A stretch of DNA of 64,000 nt. Origin: AC-32 sp963755635 (lineage in GTDB: Bacteria; Actinomycetota; Thermoleophilia; Gaiellales; Gaiellaceae). Shown in pieces: positions 15,117 through 23,063 of this stretch. The number at the start of each line of letters is the position of its first letter. Positions within the stretch are counted from its first letter, which is position 1. A model generated the notes under the pieces. It saw only the letters and a program-made list of their open reading frames with translations, ran no database searches and was not told where the DNA came from. The DNA lies in assembly GCA_963755635.1 (NCBI GenBank), contig CAVWKS010000010.1, positions 248,001-312,000 of the forward strand. Direction: 5' to 3'. A program made the position numbers and the translations under genes.

Positions 15117-15784
15117 TCCGAGCCGCGCTCGATCCGCTTCGCGGCCATCGCCCCGAAGCCGCCGCCCATCCCGCGGTATGCGTCGGCGGCCCGCTGCACG
15201 TCGTACTCGGTGCGGCGGAACGTGAAGTCGCCGTCGTCGTAGGTCGCCCAGGCCGAGCGCGTGTCGCCGTCGAGCGGCATCCCGACGCTTCCCGGGTTGA
15301 GCAGGTTCGTGGCGTCCGGGCCGGGACGGCGGAACTGCTGGTGGCTGTGCCCGAAGACGACCGTGCGGTCGCGCACGCCGTCGAGCATCCGCGCCTCGTC
15401 CTCCTGCGGCTCGGGCGCGAAGCTCTCGACGTCCGAGAGCGGCGAGCCGTGGACGTAGAGCACCCCGTCGAGCTCGGCCTGCGGCGGGAGGTTGTACAGC
15501 CAGTCGACCACGTCCTCGGGCAGCCCGCCGGTGAAGAGCTCGTACGACGACATCACTTCCGGCCGGTCGAGCGGCGGGTCGCGCAGCCAGCGCTCGCCGT
15601 TGCCACGGATCCAGGTCGCGTTCTCCAGCTCCCGCAAGCGGGCGAGCGTCTCGAGCGGCCACGGGCTCGGCGTGCCGTAGTCGCCGCCGAGCAGCCAGCG
15701 GTCGACGCCGAGCTCGTCCGCCTGCGCGAGCACCTGCTCCAGCGCCGGCAGGTTCCCGTGGATGTCGTAGAGCACGCCGAGCAT
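15113..15784 (-). CDS. Metallophosphoesterase (YfcE/MJ0936-like)
   Basis: Calcineurin-like phosphoesterase. All dimetal motifs are visible: YDIHGN (residues 6-11), GGDYG (32-36; the canonical GD is retained), RGNGE (about 60), VHGSP (about 110), GHSH (about 144) and NPGSVG (about 163). It is 223 residues long. Members of this branch hydrolyse phosphodiesters such as bis-pNPP; the natural substrate is unknown. It is divergent from the ETF fusion, sharing a -10, and convergent with OsmC, with both stops inside one CTAG. Confidence 0.87.
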   Translation of the reverse strand: MLGVLYDIHGNLPALEQVLAQADELGVDRWLLGGDYGTPSPWPLETLARLRELENATWIRGNGERWLRDPPLDRPEVMSSYELFTGGLPEDVVDWLYNLPPQAELDGVLYVHGSPLSDVESFAPEPQEDEARMLDGVRDRTVVFGHSHQQFRRPGPDATNLLNPGSVGMPLDGDTRSAWATYDDGDFTFRRTEYDVQRAADAYRGMGGGFGAMAAKRIERGSD

Positions 15785-15790
15785 GCCTCG

Positions 15791-15797
15791 ATAGTCT
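15791..15797. promoter_or_regulatory. Bidirectional overlapping -10 (ATAGTCT)
   Basis: Plus TAGTCT (15792-15797) ends 7 nt before GTG 15805. Minus GACTAT (15791-15796) ends 6 nt before ATG 15784. The starts are 20 bp apart with nothing else between them. Confidence 0.5.
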
Positions 15798-15804
15798 CAC
15801 CTGC

Positions 15805-17583
15805 GTGAAGATCGTCTGCCTCCTCAAGCAGATCCCGCGGCCCGACGCGATCGAGTTCGACCAGGAGACGAAGTCGCTCAAGCGCGAGGGCGTCCCGCTC
15901 CTGCTCAACCCGTTCGACGCCTTCGCGGTCGCGCACGCGGCCCGGCTGCGCGACGAGCACGGCGGCGAGGTGGTCGCGATGACGATGGGCCCGCCGCAGG
16001 CCGAGGAGGCGCTCCGGCTGGCGCTCGCGCTCGGCGCCGACCGCTGCATCCACCTCTCCGACCGGCTGTTCGCGGTGGCCGACACGCTCGGCACCTCGCG
16101 GACGCTGGCCATGGCGATCGGCAAGGAGGGTGCCGACCTCGTGCTCTGCGGGCGCAAGACGCTCGACTCCGAGACGTGGCAGGTTCCGCCGGAGGTCGCG
16201 GCGTTCCTCGGTTGGAGCCAGGTGACGAACGCGATCTCGCTCGACGCCGCCGGCGGCAAGCTGCAGGCGCGGCGGCTCGGCGACGAGGGCGAAGAGGTCT
16301 ACGAGCTCGACCTGCCGGCCGTCTGCTCCATGGGCGCCCCGCCTGAGGGCGCGGTGCTCGGGGTCGAGCCGGTCGCGGAGGGGCCGATCGAGGTCTGGGC
16401 CGCTGCCGATCTGGTCCCGGATGCGAAGCCCGGCGACAAGCGCTTCGGGCAGACGGGCTCGCCGACCCGCGTGCTGGCCGTGCGCGACGTCTCTCCCGAG
16501 CGGATGCGGGAGCTCTTCACCGAGCCGGCCGAGGCCGCCGCGCGGGTGCGAGCCCTGCTGGACGAGCGGCCCGCCCCGGAGACGGACTGGGAGAAGCCCG
16601 AGCGGCTCGGCGAGCAGCCGGGCGCCTCGTACGACTGCTGGTCGCTGATCGAGCTGGTCGAGAACCGTCCCGCGCGGGTCTCGCTCGAGCTCGTCGCGAA
16701 GGGCCGCGAGCTCGCGGGGAAGCTCGGCGGCAAGAACGTCGCGCTGCTGCTCGGGCACGGGCTCGACGGCGCCGCGCGCGAGGTCGCCCGGCGCGGAGCC
16801 GAGGAAGTCGTGGTCGCGGACGACCCGGCGCTCGCCGAATACGAGCCGCTCGTCTGGGCCGGCGCGCTGGCGGAGGTGCTCCGGCGCGAGCGTCCACACG
16901 TCCTGCTGATCCCCTCGACAAGCCGCGGCCGAGACTACGGCCCGCGCGCCGCGGGCGAGCTCGAGCTCGGGATGACCGGCGACTGCGTCGGCCTCGGGAT
17001 CGACAAGGCCGGCCGCCTGATCCAGTCCAAGCCGGCCTACGGCGGCAACATCGTCTCGGTGATCATGGGCGCAACGACGCCGCAGCTCGCGACCGTGCGG
17101 CCGCGGATGTTCGAGCCGCTGGACCCGCGCGACGGAGAGGACGCTGAGGTACGGCGCTTCTCGTTCGAGGCGCTCCCGGAGCCGGGCTCACGCCTGCTCG
17201 AGCGCGTCGGCGAGGACCGCGCCTTCGACCTCGACGAGGCAGAGATCGTGATCGCCGCCGGTGCCGGAGTCGGCGACGGGATGAGCGAGCTGCGGGGCGT
17301 CGCGGACGAGCTCGGAGCGGCGGTCGGGGGCGACCGTCACGCGCGCGAGGCGGGCCTCGTCGGGCACGCGCGGCAGCTCGGCCTGTCCGGGCGCGCCGTC
17401 GCACCGCGGCTCTACATCGCCGTCGAGACCGAAGGGGACTTCGACCACGCCGCGGCGTCGGTCAAGGCCGCCGTGATCGTCGTCTTCAAGAGCTCGACCG
17501 AGCCCGTGACGGGAACGGCCGACGTGGCGATCGCCGGCGACTGGCGCGAGACGCTCCCGGCCTTCGCGCAAGCACTGGCCTGA
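15805..17583 (+). CDS. Fused electron transfer flavoprotein (EtfB-EtfA), divergent
   Basis: Single 592-residue polypeptide in which an EtfB-like domain (residues 1-260; VCLLKQIPRP, NPFDAFAVAHAARL, ALALGADRCIHLSD, GRKTLDSETWQVPPEVAAFLGW) is followed by an EtfA-like AMP-fold domain (about 285-455; GRELAGKLGG, LLIPSTSRGRDYGPRAA) and a C-terminal domain (475-592) equivalent to the FAD-binding part of EtfA. ETFs pass electrons from acyl-CoA dehydrogenases to the quinone pool. In the FAD domain the usual QTG and SGAIQH motifs read LSG and GDFDHAA, so flavin binding is uncertain. GTG start after a -10 box. It is followed without gap by an alpha/beta hydrolase. Confidence 0.8.
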   Translation: MKIVCLLKQIPRPDAIEFDQETKSLKREGVPLLLNPFDAFAVAHAARLRDEHGGEVVAMTMGPPQAEEALRLALALGADRCIHLSDRLFAVADTLGTSRTLAMAIGKEGADLVLCGRKTLDSETWQVPPEVAAFLGWSQVTNAISLDAAGGKLQARRLGDEGEEVYELDLPAVCSMGAPPEGAVLGVEPVAEGPIEVWAAADLVPDAKPGDKRFGQTGSPTRVLAVRDVSPERMRELFTEPAEAAARVRALLDERPAPETDWEKPERLGEQPGASYDCWSLIELVENRPARVSLELVAKGRELAGKLGGKNVALLLGHGLDGAAREVARRGAEEVVVADDPALAEYEPLVWAGALAEVLRRERPHVLLIPSTSRGRDYGPRAAGELELGMTGDCVGLGIDKAGRLIQSKPAYGGNIVSVIMGATTPQLATVRPRMFEPLDPRDGEDAEVRRFSFEALPEPGSRLLERVGEDRAFDLDEAEIVIAAGAGVGDGMSELRGVADELGAAVGGDRHAREAGLVGHARQLGLSGRAVAPRLYIAVETEGDFDHAAASVKAAVIVVFKSSTEPVTGTADVAIAGDWRETLPAFAQALA

Positions 17584-18356
17584 TGCTGCTCAACCTCCAC
17601 GAATGGGGCGACCGGGACGCTCCGGCGATCGTCTGCCTGCACGGCATCACCACGCACGGCCGGCGCTTCCGCCGGCTGGCCGAGGAACGGCTCGCCCACC
17701 GGTTTCGAGTGCTCGCGCCGGACCTCCGCGGCCACGGCCACTCGGGCTGGGAGCCTCCCTGGAACCTGAGCACGCACCTCGCGGACGTGCTCGAGACGGT
17801 GGACGCGGCCGGCGTCGGGCGCGCAACCTGGCTCGGCCACAGCTTCGGCGCGCGGCTGATCCTCGAGCTCTGCGCCCGCGAGCCCGAGCGCGTCGAGCGG
17901 GCTGTGCTCCTCGACCCGGCGATCCAGATCCTGCCGCACGTCGGGCTCGACTTCGCGCAGGAGGCCGCGGCCGACCACCCGTTCGAGACTGCGGAGGAGG
18001 CGATCGACGCCCGGCTCGCAACCGGCGCCCCGACGCCGCGGGAGTTTCTCGAAGAGGAGGCGCGCGAGCATCTCGAGCTGTACCCGGACGGCCGCCTGCG
18101 CTGGCGCTACTGCCGTGCCGCGGTCGCCACGGGCTACGGCGAGCTCTGCACCGAGCCGCCGCCGCCGACCGTCCTGCCGGAACCGTCGCTGCTCGTCCAC
18201 GCCGAGCAGTTCGGGCTCGTGCGCGAGGACCAGCTCGAGGAGTACGAACGCACGCTCGGCGACCGCCTCGAGGTCGTCGCCGTGCCCGGCGGGCACATCG
18301 TCTACTGGGACGCCTACGAAGAGACCGCGGACGCGGTGGAGCGCTTCCTGGCCTAG
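17583..18356 (+). CDS. Alpha/beta hydrolase
   Basis: Alpha/beta-hydrolase fold, 257 residues. CLHGITTHGRRF gives the oxyanion HG, the nucleophile elbow is GHSFG (Ser about residue 82), the acid is probably in the VHAEQFGL segment, and the catalytic His is in VPGGHIVYWD (about residue 238). A small cap lies at residues about 115-190. The ATG overlaps the ETF stop by one base (TGATG), so the two are coupled. Esterase, lipase and epoxide- or C-C hydrolase activities are all possible. The stop shares CTAG with the convergent arginase gene. Confidence 0.8.
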   Translation: MLLNLHEWGDRDAPAIVCLHGITTHGRRFRRLAEERLAHRFRVLAPDLRGHGHSGWEPPWNLSTHLADVLETVDAAGVGRATWLGHSFGARLILELCAREPERVERAVLLDPAIQILPHVGLDFAQEAAADHPFETAEEAIDARLATGAPTPREFLEEEAREHLELYPDGRLRWRYCRAAVATGYGELCTEPPPPTVLPEPSLLVHAEQFGLVREDQLEEYERTLGDRLEVVAVPGGHIVYWDAYEETADAVERFLA

Positions 18357-19261
18357 AGGATGCGGGCGCCGAGCGCGCTGGCGACGAGCTCGACGGCCAG
18401 CTTGGCGGTCTCGTTCTCGCGATCGAGGATCGGGTTCACCTCGACGACCTCGAGCGAATCCGCGAGCCCCGACTCGGAGACGAGCTCCAGGGCGAGATGC
18501 GCCTCGCGGTAGGAGAGCCCGCCGCGCACCGGCGTCCCGACACCCGGCGCGACCTCGGGATCGAGCACGTCCAGGTCGAGGCTGACGTGAACGAAGCCGT
18601 CGCCCGCGACGTGCTCGAGGGCGACGCGCATCACCGGCTCCACGCCGAGCCGGTCGAGGTCGCTCATCGTGTAGACAAGCGCATCGAGCTCGGCCAGCAG
18701 CTCGCGTTCGGCCTCGTCGAGCGAGCGGACGCCGACCAGTGCGAGCCGCGCGGGATCCACCGCGGGCAACCGGAACGCGGGGCTGTCGAACTCCGGCCCG
18801 GCCAGGCCGAGGGCGGCCGCGAGCGGCATCCCGTGGACGTTCCCGGTCGGCGAAGTCTCCGGGCGGTTGACATCGCCATGGGCGTCGAGCCAGAGCACGC
18901 CGCCCGGGCCTTTCGCCCGCGCGAGCCCGCCGAGCGTCCCCAGCGCGACCGAGTGGTCCCCGCCCAGGACGAGCGGCACCAGGTCCTCCTCGGTCGCCCG
19001 CACGACGAGGTTCGCAACCCGCTCGCAGGTTTCCTTGATCTGCGCCAGGAAGCGCATCCGCTCGTCGCCGACCGCGCTCGCCTCGGCCACTGCCGTCGTG
19101 ACGTTGCCCCAGTCGACGACAGGCCGGCCGAGCCCTTCGATCCGGGCGTCCAGTCCCGCATAGCGGATCGCGGACGGCCCCATGTCCACACCGCGCCGGC
19201 CCGAGCCGAGATCGAGCGCCGCGCCGATGATCGCCACGCCCCCGTTTGCTTGCATACCCAC
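18353..19261 (-). CDS. rocF: Arginase family ureohydrolase
   Basis: Binuclear manganese ureohydrolase. Metal-binding motifs are intact: GGDHSVALG (about residues 99-107), LDAHGDVN (about 124-131), GNVHGMPLA (about 139) and VSLDLDVLDPEVAPGVGTPV (about 220-240), with the final catalytic Glu in VVEVNP. RocF-type arginases have the GNxHGxP segment, which favours arginine as substrate, but agmatinase or another guanidino substrate is not excluded. It is 302 residues long. GTG start at 19261 follows a TAGCCT box by 7 nt, divergent from a response-regulator gene. Confidence 0.85.
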   Translation of the reverse strand: MGMQANGGVAIIGAALDLGSGRRGVDMGPSAIRYAGLDARIEGLGRPVVDWGNVTTAVAEASAVGDERMRFLAQIKETCERVANLVVRATEEDLVPLVLGGDHSVALGTLGGLARAKGPGGVLWLDAHGDVNRPETSPTGNVHGMPLAAALGLAGPEFDSPAFRLPAVDPARLALVGVRSLDEAERELLAELDALVYTMSDLDRLGVEPVMRVALEHVAGDGFVHVSLDLDVLDPEVAPGVGTPVRGGLSYREAHLALELVSESGLADSLEVVEVNPILDRENETAKLAVELVASALGARIL

Positions 19262-19268
19262 CGGGGCA

Positions 19269-19278
19269 AGGCTAGCTT
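19269..19278. promoter_or_regulatory. Divergent overlapping -10 pair
   Basis: Minus TAGCCT (19269-19274) precedes the arginase GTG by 7 nt. Plus TAGCTT (19273-19278) precedes the receiver gene ATG by 7 nt. They overlap by two bases around GCTAGC. Confidence 0.45.
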
Positions 19279-19285
19279 TGCTCTG

Positions 19286-19687
19286 ATGGTGGAAGCGCTC
19301 CGGGATGCCGTCGACCGGGGAATCCGCGTCCTGATCGCGGACGACGACGCGGCGTTCCGCAATTCCTTACGCGAGCTGATCGAACGGCAGCCGGAGCTCT
19401 CCGTCGTGGGCCTGGCTGCCGACGGATTGCAGGCGATCGAGCTTGCCGACGCTCTCGATCCCGACGCCGTCGTGCTCGACCTGCACATGCCGTTGCTCGA
19501 CGGCGTGACAGCCGCCGCGCGACTCCGCCACGACCACCCCAACGTGTGCCTGATCGCCCTCACCGGCGACGAGGCGCCGGCACTCCACCGAGCCGTTCGC
19601 GAGGCAGGCGCCGACGAAGTGCTGCTCAAGACCGAGCTCGTCGAAGGACTGGTCGAGCGCATCCGTCAGCTGCGAACGGCCTGCTGA
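19286..19687 (+). CDS. Single-domain response regulator (receiver only)
   Basis: CheY-like receiver of 133 residues with no output domain. RVLIADDDAAF gives the acidic pair (about residues 18-20), DAVVLDLHMPLLDG the phosphoacceptor Asp (about 65), the ALTGD Thr lies near 93, and the usual conserved Lys is in EVLLKTELV. Such stand-alone receivers act in phosphorelays or by binding a partner. No histidine kinase is adjacent, so its partner must lie elsewhere. ATG at 19286 follows a -10 box by 7 nt. Confidence 0.87.
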   Translation: MVEALRDAVDRGIRVLIADDDAAFRNSLRELIERQPELSVVGLAADGLQAIELADALDPDAVVLDLHMPLLDGVTAAARLRHDHPNVCLIALTGDEAPALHRAVREAGADEVLLKTELVEGLVERIRQLRTAC

Positions 19688-19724
19688 GCGAGCGGAAAGC
19701 GGAGCGGGGGAAGCGGGTAACAGG

Positions 19725-19797
19725 TGGCGAGGGCCGGAATCGAACCGGCGACACCACGGTTTTCAGCCGTGTGCTCTACCAACTGAGCTACCTCGCC
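19725..19797 (-). tRNA. tRNA-Phe (GAA)
   Basis: On minus the sequence starts GGCGAGGTAGCTCAGTTGG, has an anticodon arm ACGGC-TGAAAAC-CGTGG with GAA, and a T arm around GGTTCGATTCC. The 7-bp acceptor GGCGAGG/CCTCGCC is perfect and the discriminator is A (base 19725). CCA is not encoded (CCTG follows). Confidence 0.95.
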
Positions 19798-19868
19798 GCG
19801 GCCGCCTAGTTTAGCCGCGCCGCAATTGGTTCTCTGTGGTCACTTGGGTCGAACGCAGTGGCTGGCGA

Positions 19869-19885
19869 GCCGGGCTTCGCCCGGC
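19869..19885. terminator. Hairpin with 7-bp GC arms and a TTC loop
   Basis: GCCGGGC and GCCCGGC separated by TTC. There is no T-run on either side, so it is terminator-like only, or a structured element. Confidence 0.35.
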
Positions 19886-19954
19886 GGGAGGCACAGTACG
19901 AAGGAAACGATGGCGCTCTCGAAAACCGCCGCCGGCTCCGCGCACTGAAGGCTC

Positions 19955-19978
19955 GTGGGGGAACCAGGGTTCCCCCAC
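19955..19978 (-). terminator. Hairpin with perfect 10-bp arms
   Basis: GTGGGGGAAC and GTTCCCCCAC separated by 4 nt, 62 nt past the methyltransferase stop on minus. A T-tract is lacking; factor-independent termination in high-GC actinobacteria often lacks one. Confidence 0.45.
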
Positions 19979-20039
19979 GCCAAAAGAAGGACGTCCGGGC
20001 CGGTGCAACCGTGCCGCGAACGTCCTCTTGCGCGAGAGG

Positions 20040-20675
20040 CTACTGCCGGTCTGCCTTGCGGGCAAGGAACGCCGTGCCCGAGCCGGCCTCAAAGTCCGCA
20101 AAGTCCGCGAAACCACGGGTGCCGAGCTCTCTCCGCAGCCGCTCCGGCGGGACCCAGATCGGCGTCGCCGGGCCGCCGGAGAACGAGAAGACCACGTGGC
20201 CGCCGGGAGCGGTCACCCTGGCGAGCTCGTCGAAGAACGGGATCGTGTTCGCCAGCGAGACGAGGTCGAACGAGCCCGCCCCGTAGGGCAGCTGGGCGGC
20301 GTCGGCCGTCTCGAAGCTCACACGCTCGGCGATCTCCGGAGGTGTTGCCGCGCGCGCCTGGGCGACCATCTCCTCGGCGAGGTCGGTCCCGAGAACAGTC
20401 GCGCCCGGGAAGCGGCGCGCGATCGCGACGGCAGCCAGGCCGGTGCCCGTACCGAGGTCGAGCACGCGCTTCGGCTCCTGGGGCAGCGACTCCAGCGCTT
20501 GCTCGAGCGGGGCGAAAGCATCGCCCGAGCGCATCGCCGTCCATTGCGGCGCGAGCCGGTCGAACTGGTACCGGGTCAGCGGGCGCAGCAGCCGCCAGAG
20601 CGCAGGCCGCGAGACGACCACGTTCGTGGTGAACCGCGCGAAACGGCGCCCGAGTCGCTGTCCCAGCTCGCTCAC
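20040..20675 (-). CDS. Class I SAM-dependent methyltransferase
   Basis: UbiE/methyltransferase-11 type enzyme of 211 residues. Motif I is VLDLGTGTGLAAVAIARRFPG (starting about residue 70), the ribose-binding Asp is in LGTDLAEEMV, motif II is ADAAQLPYGAGSFDLV and motif III is GGHVVFSFSGG. The substrate is not evident. The N-terminal part (LLRPLTRYQFDRLAPQWTAM) is typical of small-molecule methyltransferases acting on quinones or phospholipids. It overlaps the SAM hydrolase upstream by 4 nt, an intriguing pairing of SAM-using proteins. Confidence 0.8.
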   Translation of the reverse strand: MSELGQRLGRRFARFTTNVVVSRPALWRLLRPLTRYQFDRLAPQWTAMRSGDAFAPLEQALESLPQEPKRVLDLGTGTGLAAVAIARRFPGATVLGTDLAEEMVAQARAATPPEIAERVSFETADAAQLPYGAGSFDLVSLANTIPFFDELARVTAPGGHVVFSFSGGPATPIWVPPERLRRELGTRGFADFADFEAGSGTAFLARKADRQ

Positions 20676-21478
20676 GGTGTGCGCAGGTGGATCCGAAGCT
20701 CGTGGCCGGGCCCCGCGCCGAAGAGGTCGCTGGCGCTGCCGCCGTTGATCGCGATCGAGACGTTTCCGTAGGCGTCCTCGTAGAGGATGATGTCGCCGGC
20801 CCGGGCGTCGGCGAAGGTGCGCGCCGCGACGGCGTAGTAGCGCTCCAGCGCAAGCTCCAGCTCGACCGTGACGCCGGGGAGCACGTCCGCCTGCTCGAGG
20901 TGCTCACGCGTCAGGTTGAGCTGCATGTTCCCGAAGTGATCGACGTAGAGGACGCTGGCGCGGATCCGGTGCTGGCCGATCTCTGGCTCCGGAACGTCGA
21001 GGCGGATGAGGGCCTGCGGGTCGACCGGCGGGCCGAGCTCGTCGATCGGGACGCCACGGGCGAGATGAGCGGCGGCCGGCGAGAACAGGTCGCGGCCGTG
21101 AAAGGTGCGGGAGACGCTGTCGAGCGCGAAGTCCGGGTTGGCCAGCTCGTGCGCGGCGGCGATTCCGCCAGTTCGCTCCGCGGCCGGGATCAGCAGGCCG
21201 TTGTCGGGGCCGACGAGCAGGCGGCCGTCGCCCGTGGCGAGCGCGAGCGGCCGGCGGTGACCGCCGACGCCGGGGTCGACCACCGCGAGGTGGACTCCCT
21301 CGGGCATGTAGGGGAGCGTGTTGCGGAGGACGAGCGCGCCCTGGAGAACGTGCTGGGGCGGGATGCCGTGCGTGATGTCGATGATCTCCGCGTCGGGGGC
21401 GATGCGCTTGATCACGCCGTGACAGGTACCGACGAAGTCGTCCCGGAGCCCGAAGTCGGACAGGAAGGTGATGAACAC
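20672..21478 (-). CDS. SAM hydroxide adenosyltransferase (DUF62 family)
   Basis: Member of the DUF62/fluorinase-related family, which typically hydrolyses S-adenosylmethionine to adenosine and methionine. FITFLSDFGLRDDFVG at the N-terminus, IIDITHGIPPQ, the VHLAVVDPGVGGHRRPLAL block, GPDNGLL and the C-terminal DHFGNMQLNL and NGGSASDLFG motifs are all present. The chlorinase/fluorinase 21-residue insertion is not evident. GTG at 21478 is chosen from conserved sequence and a -10 7 nt upstream. 268 residues; the 3' end overlaps the methyltransferase by 4 nt. Confidence 0.9.
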   Translation of the reverse strand: MFITFLSDFGLRDDFVGTCHGVIKRIAPDAEIIDITHGIPPQHVLQGALVLRNTLPYMPEGVHLAVVDPGVGGHRRPLALATGDGRLLVGPDNGLLIPAAERTGGIAAAHELANPDFALDSVSRTFHGRDLFSPAAAHLARGVPIDELGPPVDPQALIRLDVPEPEIGQHRIRASVLYVDHFGNMQLNLTREHLEQADVLPGVTVELELALERYYAVAARTFADARAGDIILYEDAYGNVSIAINGGSASDLFGAGPGHELRIHLRTP

Positions 21479-21485
21479 GGGCGCG

Positions 21486-21491
21486 ATGCTA
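21486..21491 (-). promoter_or_regulatory. -10 box (TAGCAT) for the SAM hydrolase
   Basis: TAGCAT on minus, 7 nt before GTG 21478. The TAG (21489-21491) is also the stop codon of hemD. Confidence 0.5.
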
Positions 21492-22154
21492 AATGCGGCG
21501 CGCGGCCTCCGCGACCGCGGCGACGAGGCCGTCGAGGTCATGGGTCTTCGCTTCTTCCGCCACCCAGAGCCCTCGGTCGCGCGCTTCGCGCGTGGTCTCG
21601 GGGCCGATCGAGACGACCGGGAGGTCGAGCCCGAGGGCCGCAAAGGCCCGGGCCGCGGACGCTGAGGCGAGCGAGACCAGATCGGCTTCGAGTGGGGTCT
21701 CGGGGCGTAGCTCGCGGGTGCGATACAGGACGACCGTGTCGGCGCCGAGTGCCTCGGCCAGGTACGGGCGCGCGTCCTCGGCGCCGGCGAAGAGGACGCG
21801 CCCCGGGGGCTGCGGAAGCTCGGCGACGAGCCCTTCCTGTGTCGAGGTGGTCGCGACGAGTGCCGGCTCGATCCCGTGCTCGCGGAGCGCTGCCGCCGTG
21901 CCCGGCCCGATCGCTGCGACCCTCGGCAGCTCGCCTCGGTGCCGGCCGGCGAGCTCCTCGGCGCCGCGACGGCTCGTGACGACGACCCAGTCGTAGCCCG
22001 CAACGTCGATCTCCGCCGGGCCGATGGGCTCCAGCTCGATCAGGGGACAGAGCACGACGTCGAGCCCAAGCTCCTCGAGCCGCTCCACGAGCGGCCCGGC
22101 CGAATCGCGAGCGCGAGTCACGATCACGCGCGCACGCCGAGGGTCGGGACCCAT
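21489..22154 (-). CDS. hemD: Uroporphyrinogen-III synthase
   Basis: Cyclises hydroxymethylbilane to uroporphyrinogen III in tetrapyrrole synthesis. The family is weakly conserved. RVIVTRARDSAGPLVERLEELG at the N-terminus, the VVVTSRRGAEEL segment (about residues 57-68), AIGPGTAAALREHG, and the C-terminal VSIGPETTREARDRGL with TKTH-like end (TKTHDLDGL here AKTHDLDGL) fit HemD. 221 residues is slightly short of the usual 250. hemC lies 81 nt upstream, which supports the call. An upstream TTAGGG is only 0-1 nt from the ATG, so no promoter is claimed. Confidence 0.85.
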   Translation of the reverse strand: MGPDPRRARVIVTRARDSAGPLVERLEELGLDVVLCPLIELEPIGPAEIDVAGYDWVVVTSRRGAEELAGRHRGELPRVAAIGPGTAAALREHGIEPALVATTSTQEGLVAELPQPPGRVLFAGAEDARPYLAEALGADTVVLYRTRELRPETPLEADLVSLASASAARAFAALGLDLPVVSIGPETTREARDRGLWVAEEAKTHDLDGLVAAVAEAARRI

Positions 22155-22235
22155 CCCTAACCCCCACCCACCCGGGGGAAATTCAAGGTAGCGCGCAAAG
22201 GCGCACGGGTGTGTGACGCGGGTGTGCCGACTTCG

Positions 22236-23063
22236 TCAATTTTGAGCCAGCGCCGTCAGCTCGGCGGCCAGCGCCGCAGGATCGGGGCCACTACGCCGCT
22301 CCACCCACGCGCCGTCCTCATCGGCGACCAGCGCGGTCAGCGTCTCGCCGTCATGGTGCGCCGCGACCGGCGCGAGGCAGCCGCCGCCGATCGCGAACAC
22401 GACAGCGCGCTCGGCCTCGACCCGGCGCCGGGTCTCAGGATCATCGGCCGCCGCGACCAGCTCCTCCTCGCCCACGCGCACCTGCAACGCCAGCGCCCCC
22501 TGCCCCGCCTCCGGGAGCAGCTCGTCCGGCGAGAAGCGCAGCCCGACCTCCCCGCCCAGCCCAAGCCGGTCCAGCCCGCACGCCGCGAGCACCACCGCGT
22601 CAAGCCCCCGCTCCCCGCGCTTCCGCAGTCTCGTCTCGACGTTCCCCCGCAGCGGCTCGACCGACAGCGATGGCTCCAACGCCAGGAGCTGCGCCCGCCG
22701 CCGCACCGACGCTGTCCCGATCCGCATCCCCGGCCGCACCTCCGACGCGCCGCACAAAGCGTCGCGCGGATCCTCGCGCTCGAGATACGCGCCGACGACG
22801 AGCCCCTCCGCGTCCGACGAGGTCATGTCCTTCGCCGAGTGCACGGCCACGTCGATCCGCCCCGCGAGCAGCGCCTCCTCGATCTCCTTGACGAAGACCC
22901 CGCGCGAGCCGATCTCGCCGAACGGCTTCGTCCGGTCCTTGTCCCCGGCGGTCGTGATCGGCACCAGCGCGATCTCGACCCCCGGCCGCCGCAGGCTCGA
23001 CGCCGCCAGCTCCGCCTGCGTCAGCGCGAGCCGCGAGCCGCGCGACCCGACCCGCACCAGCAT
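22236..23063 (-). CDS. hemC: Hydroxymethylbilane synthase (porphobilinogen deaminase)
   Basis: Condenses four porphobilinogens to hydroxymethylbilane. RVGSRGSRLALTQAE, the TAGDKDRTKPFGEIGSRGVFVKE segment, VHSAKDM, GTASVRRRAQLL, LRGNVETRLRK, the LPEAGQGALALQ motif and GGGCLAPVAAH with the dipyrromethane-cofactor Cys (about residue 227) are all present. It has 275 residues, against about 310, with a short C-terminal domain. Its start codon abuts the ccmD stop (23064), so it belongs to the ccmC-ccmD-hemC run that links haem synthesis to cytochrome c assembly. Confidence 0.95.
   Translation of the reverse strand: MLVRVGSRGSRLALTQAELAASSLRRPGVEIALVPITTAGDKDRTKPFGEIGSRGVFVKEIEEALLAGRIDVAVHSAKDMTSSDAEGLVVGAYLEREDPRDALCGASEVRPGMRIGTASVRRRAQLLALEPSLSVEPLRGNVETRLRKRGERGLDAVVLAACGLDRLGLGGEVGLRFSPDELLPEAGQGALALQVRVGEEELVAAADDPETRRRVEAERAVVFAIGGGCLAPVAAHHDGETLTALVADEDGAWVERRSGPDPAALAAELTALAQN

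Larger units (their letters stand above)
19798..20039. other. Gene-free interval with strong hairpins
   Basis: About 240 bases between tRNA-Phe and a methyltransferase with no convincing coding frame. It contains two near-perfect hairpins (19869-19885 and 19955-19978) and a further GC-rich repeat around GGACGT (19989-20025). Upstream of tRNA-Phe (minus) it must also hold that gene's promoter, but I cannot point to a clear box. Confidence 0.6.

Noticed and set aside
19955..19978. The 10-bp hairpin as a confident intrinsic terminator or insertion-sequence end
   Set aside because: No T-tract follows, and no matching inverted repeat or transposase lies nearby.
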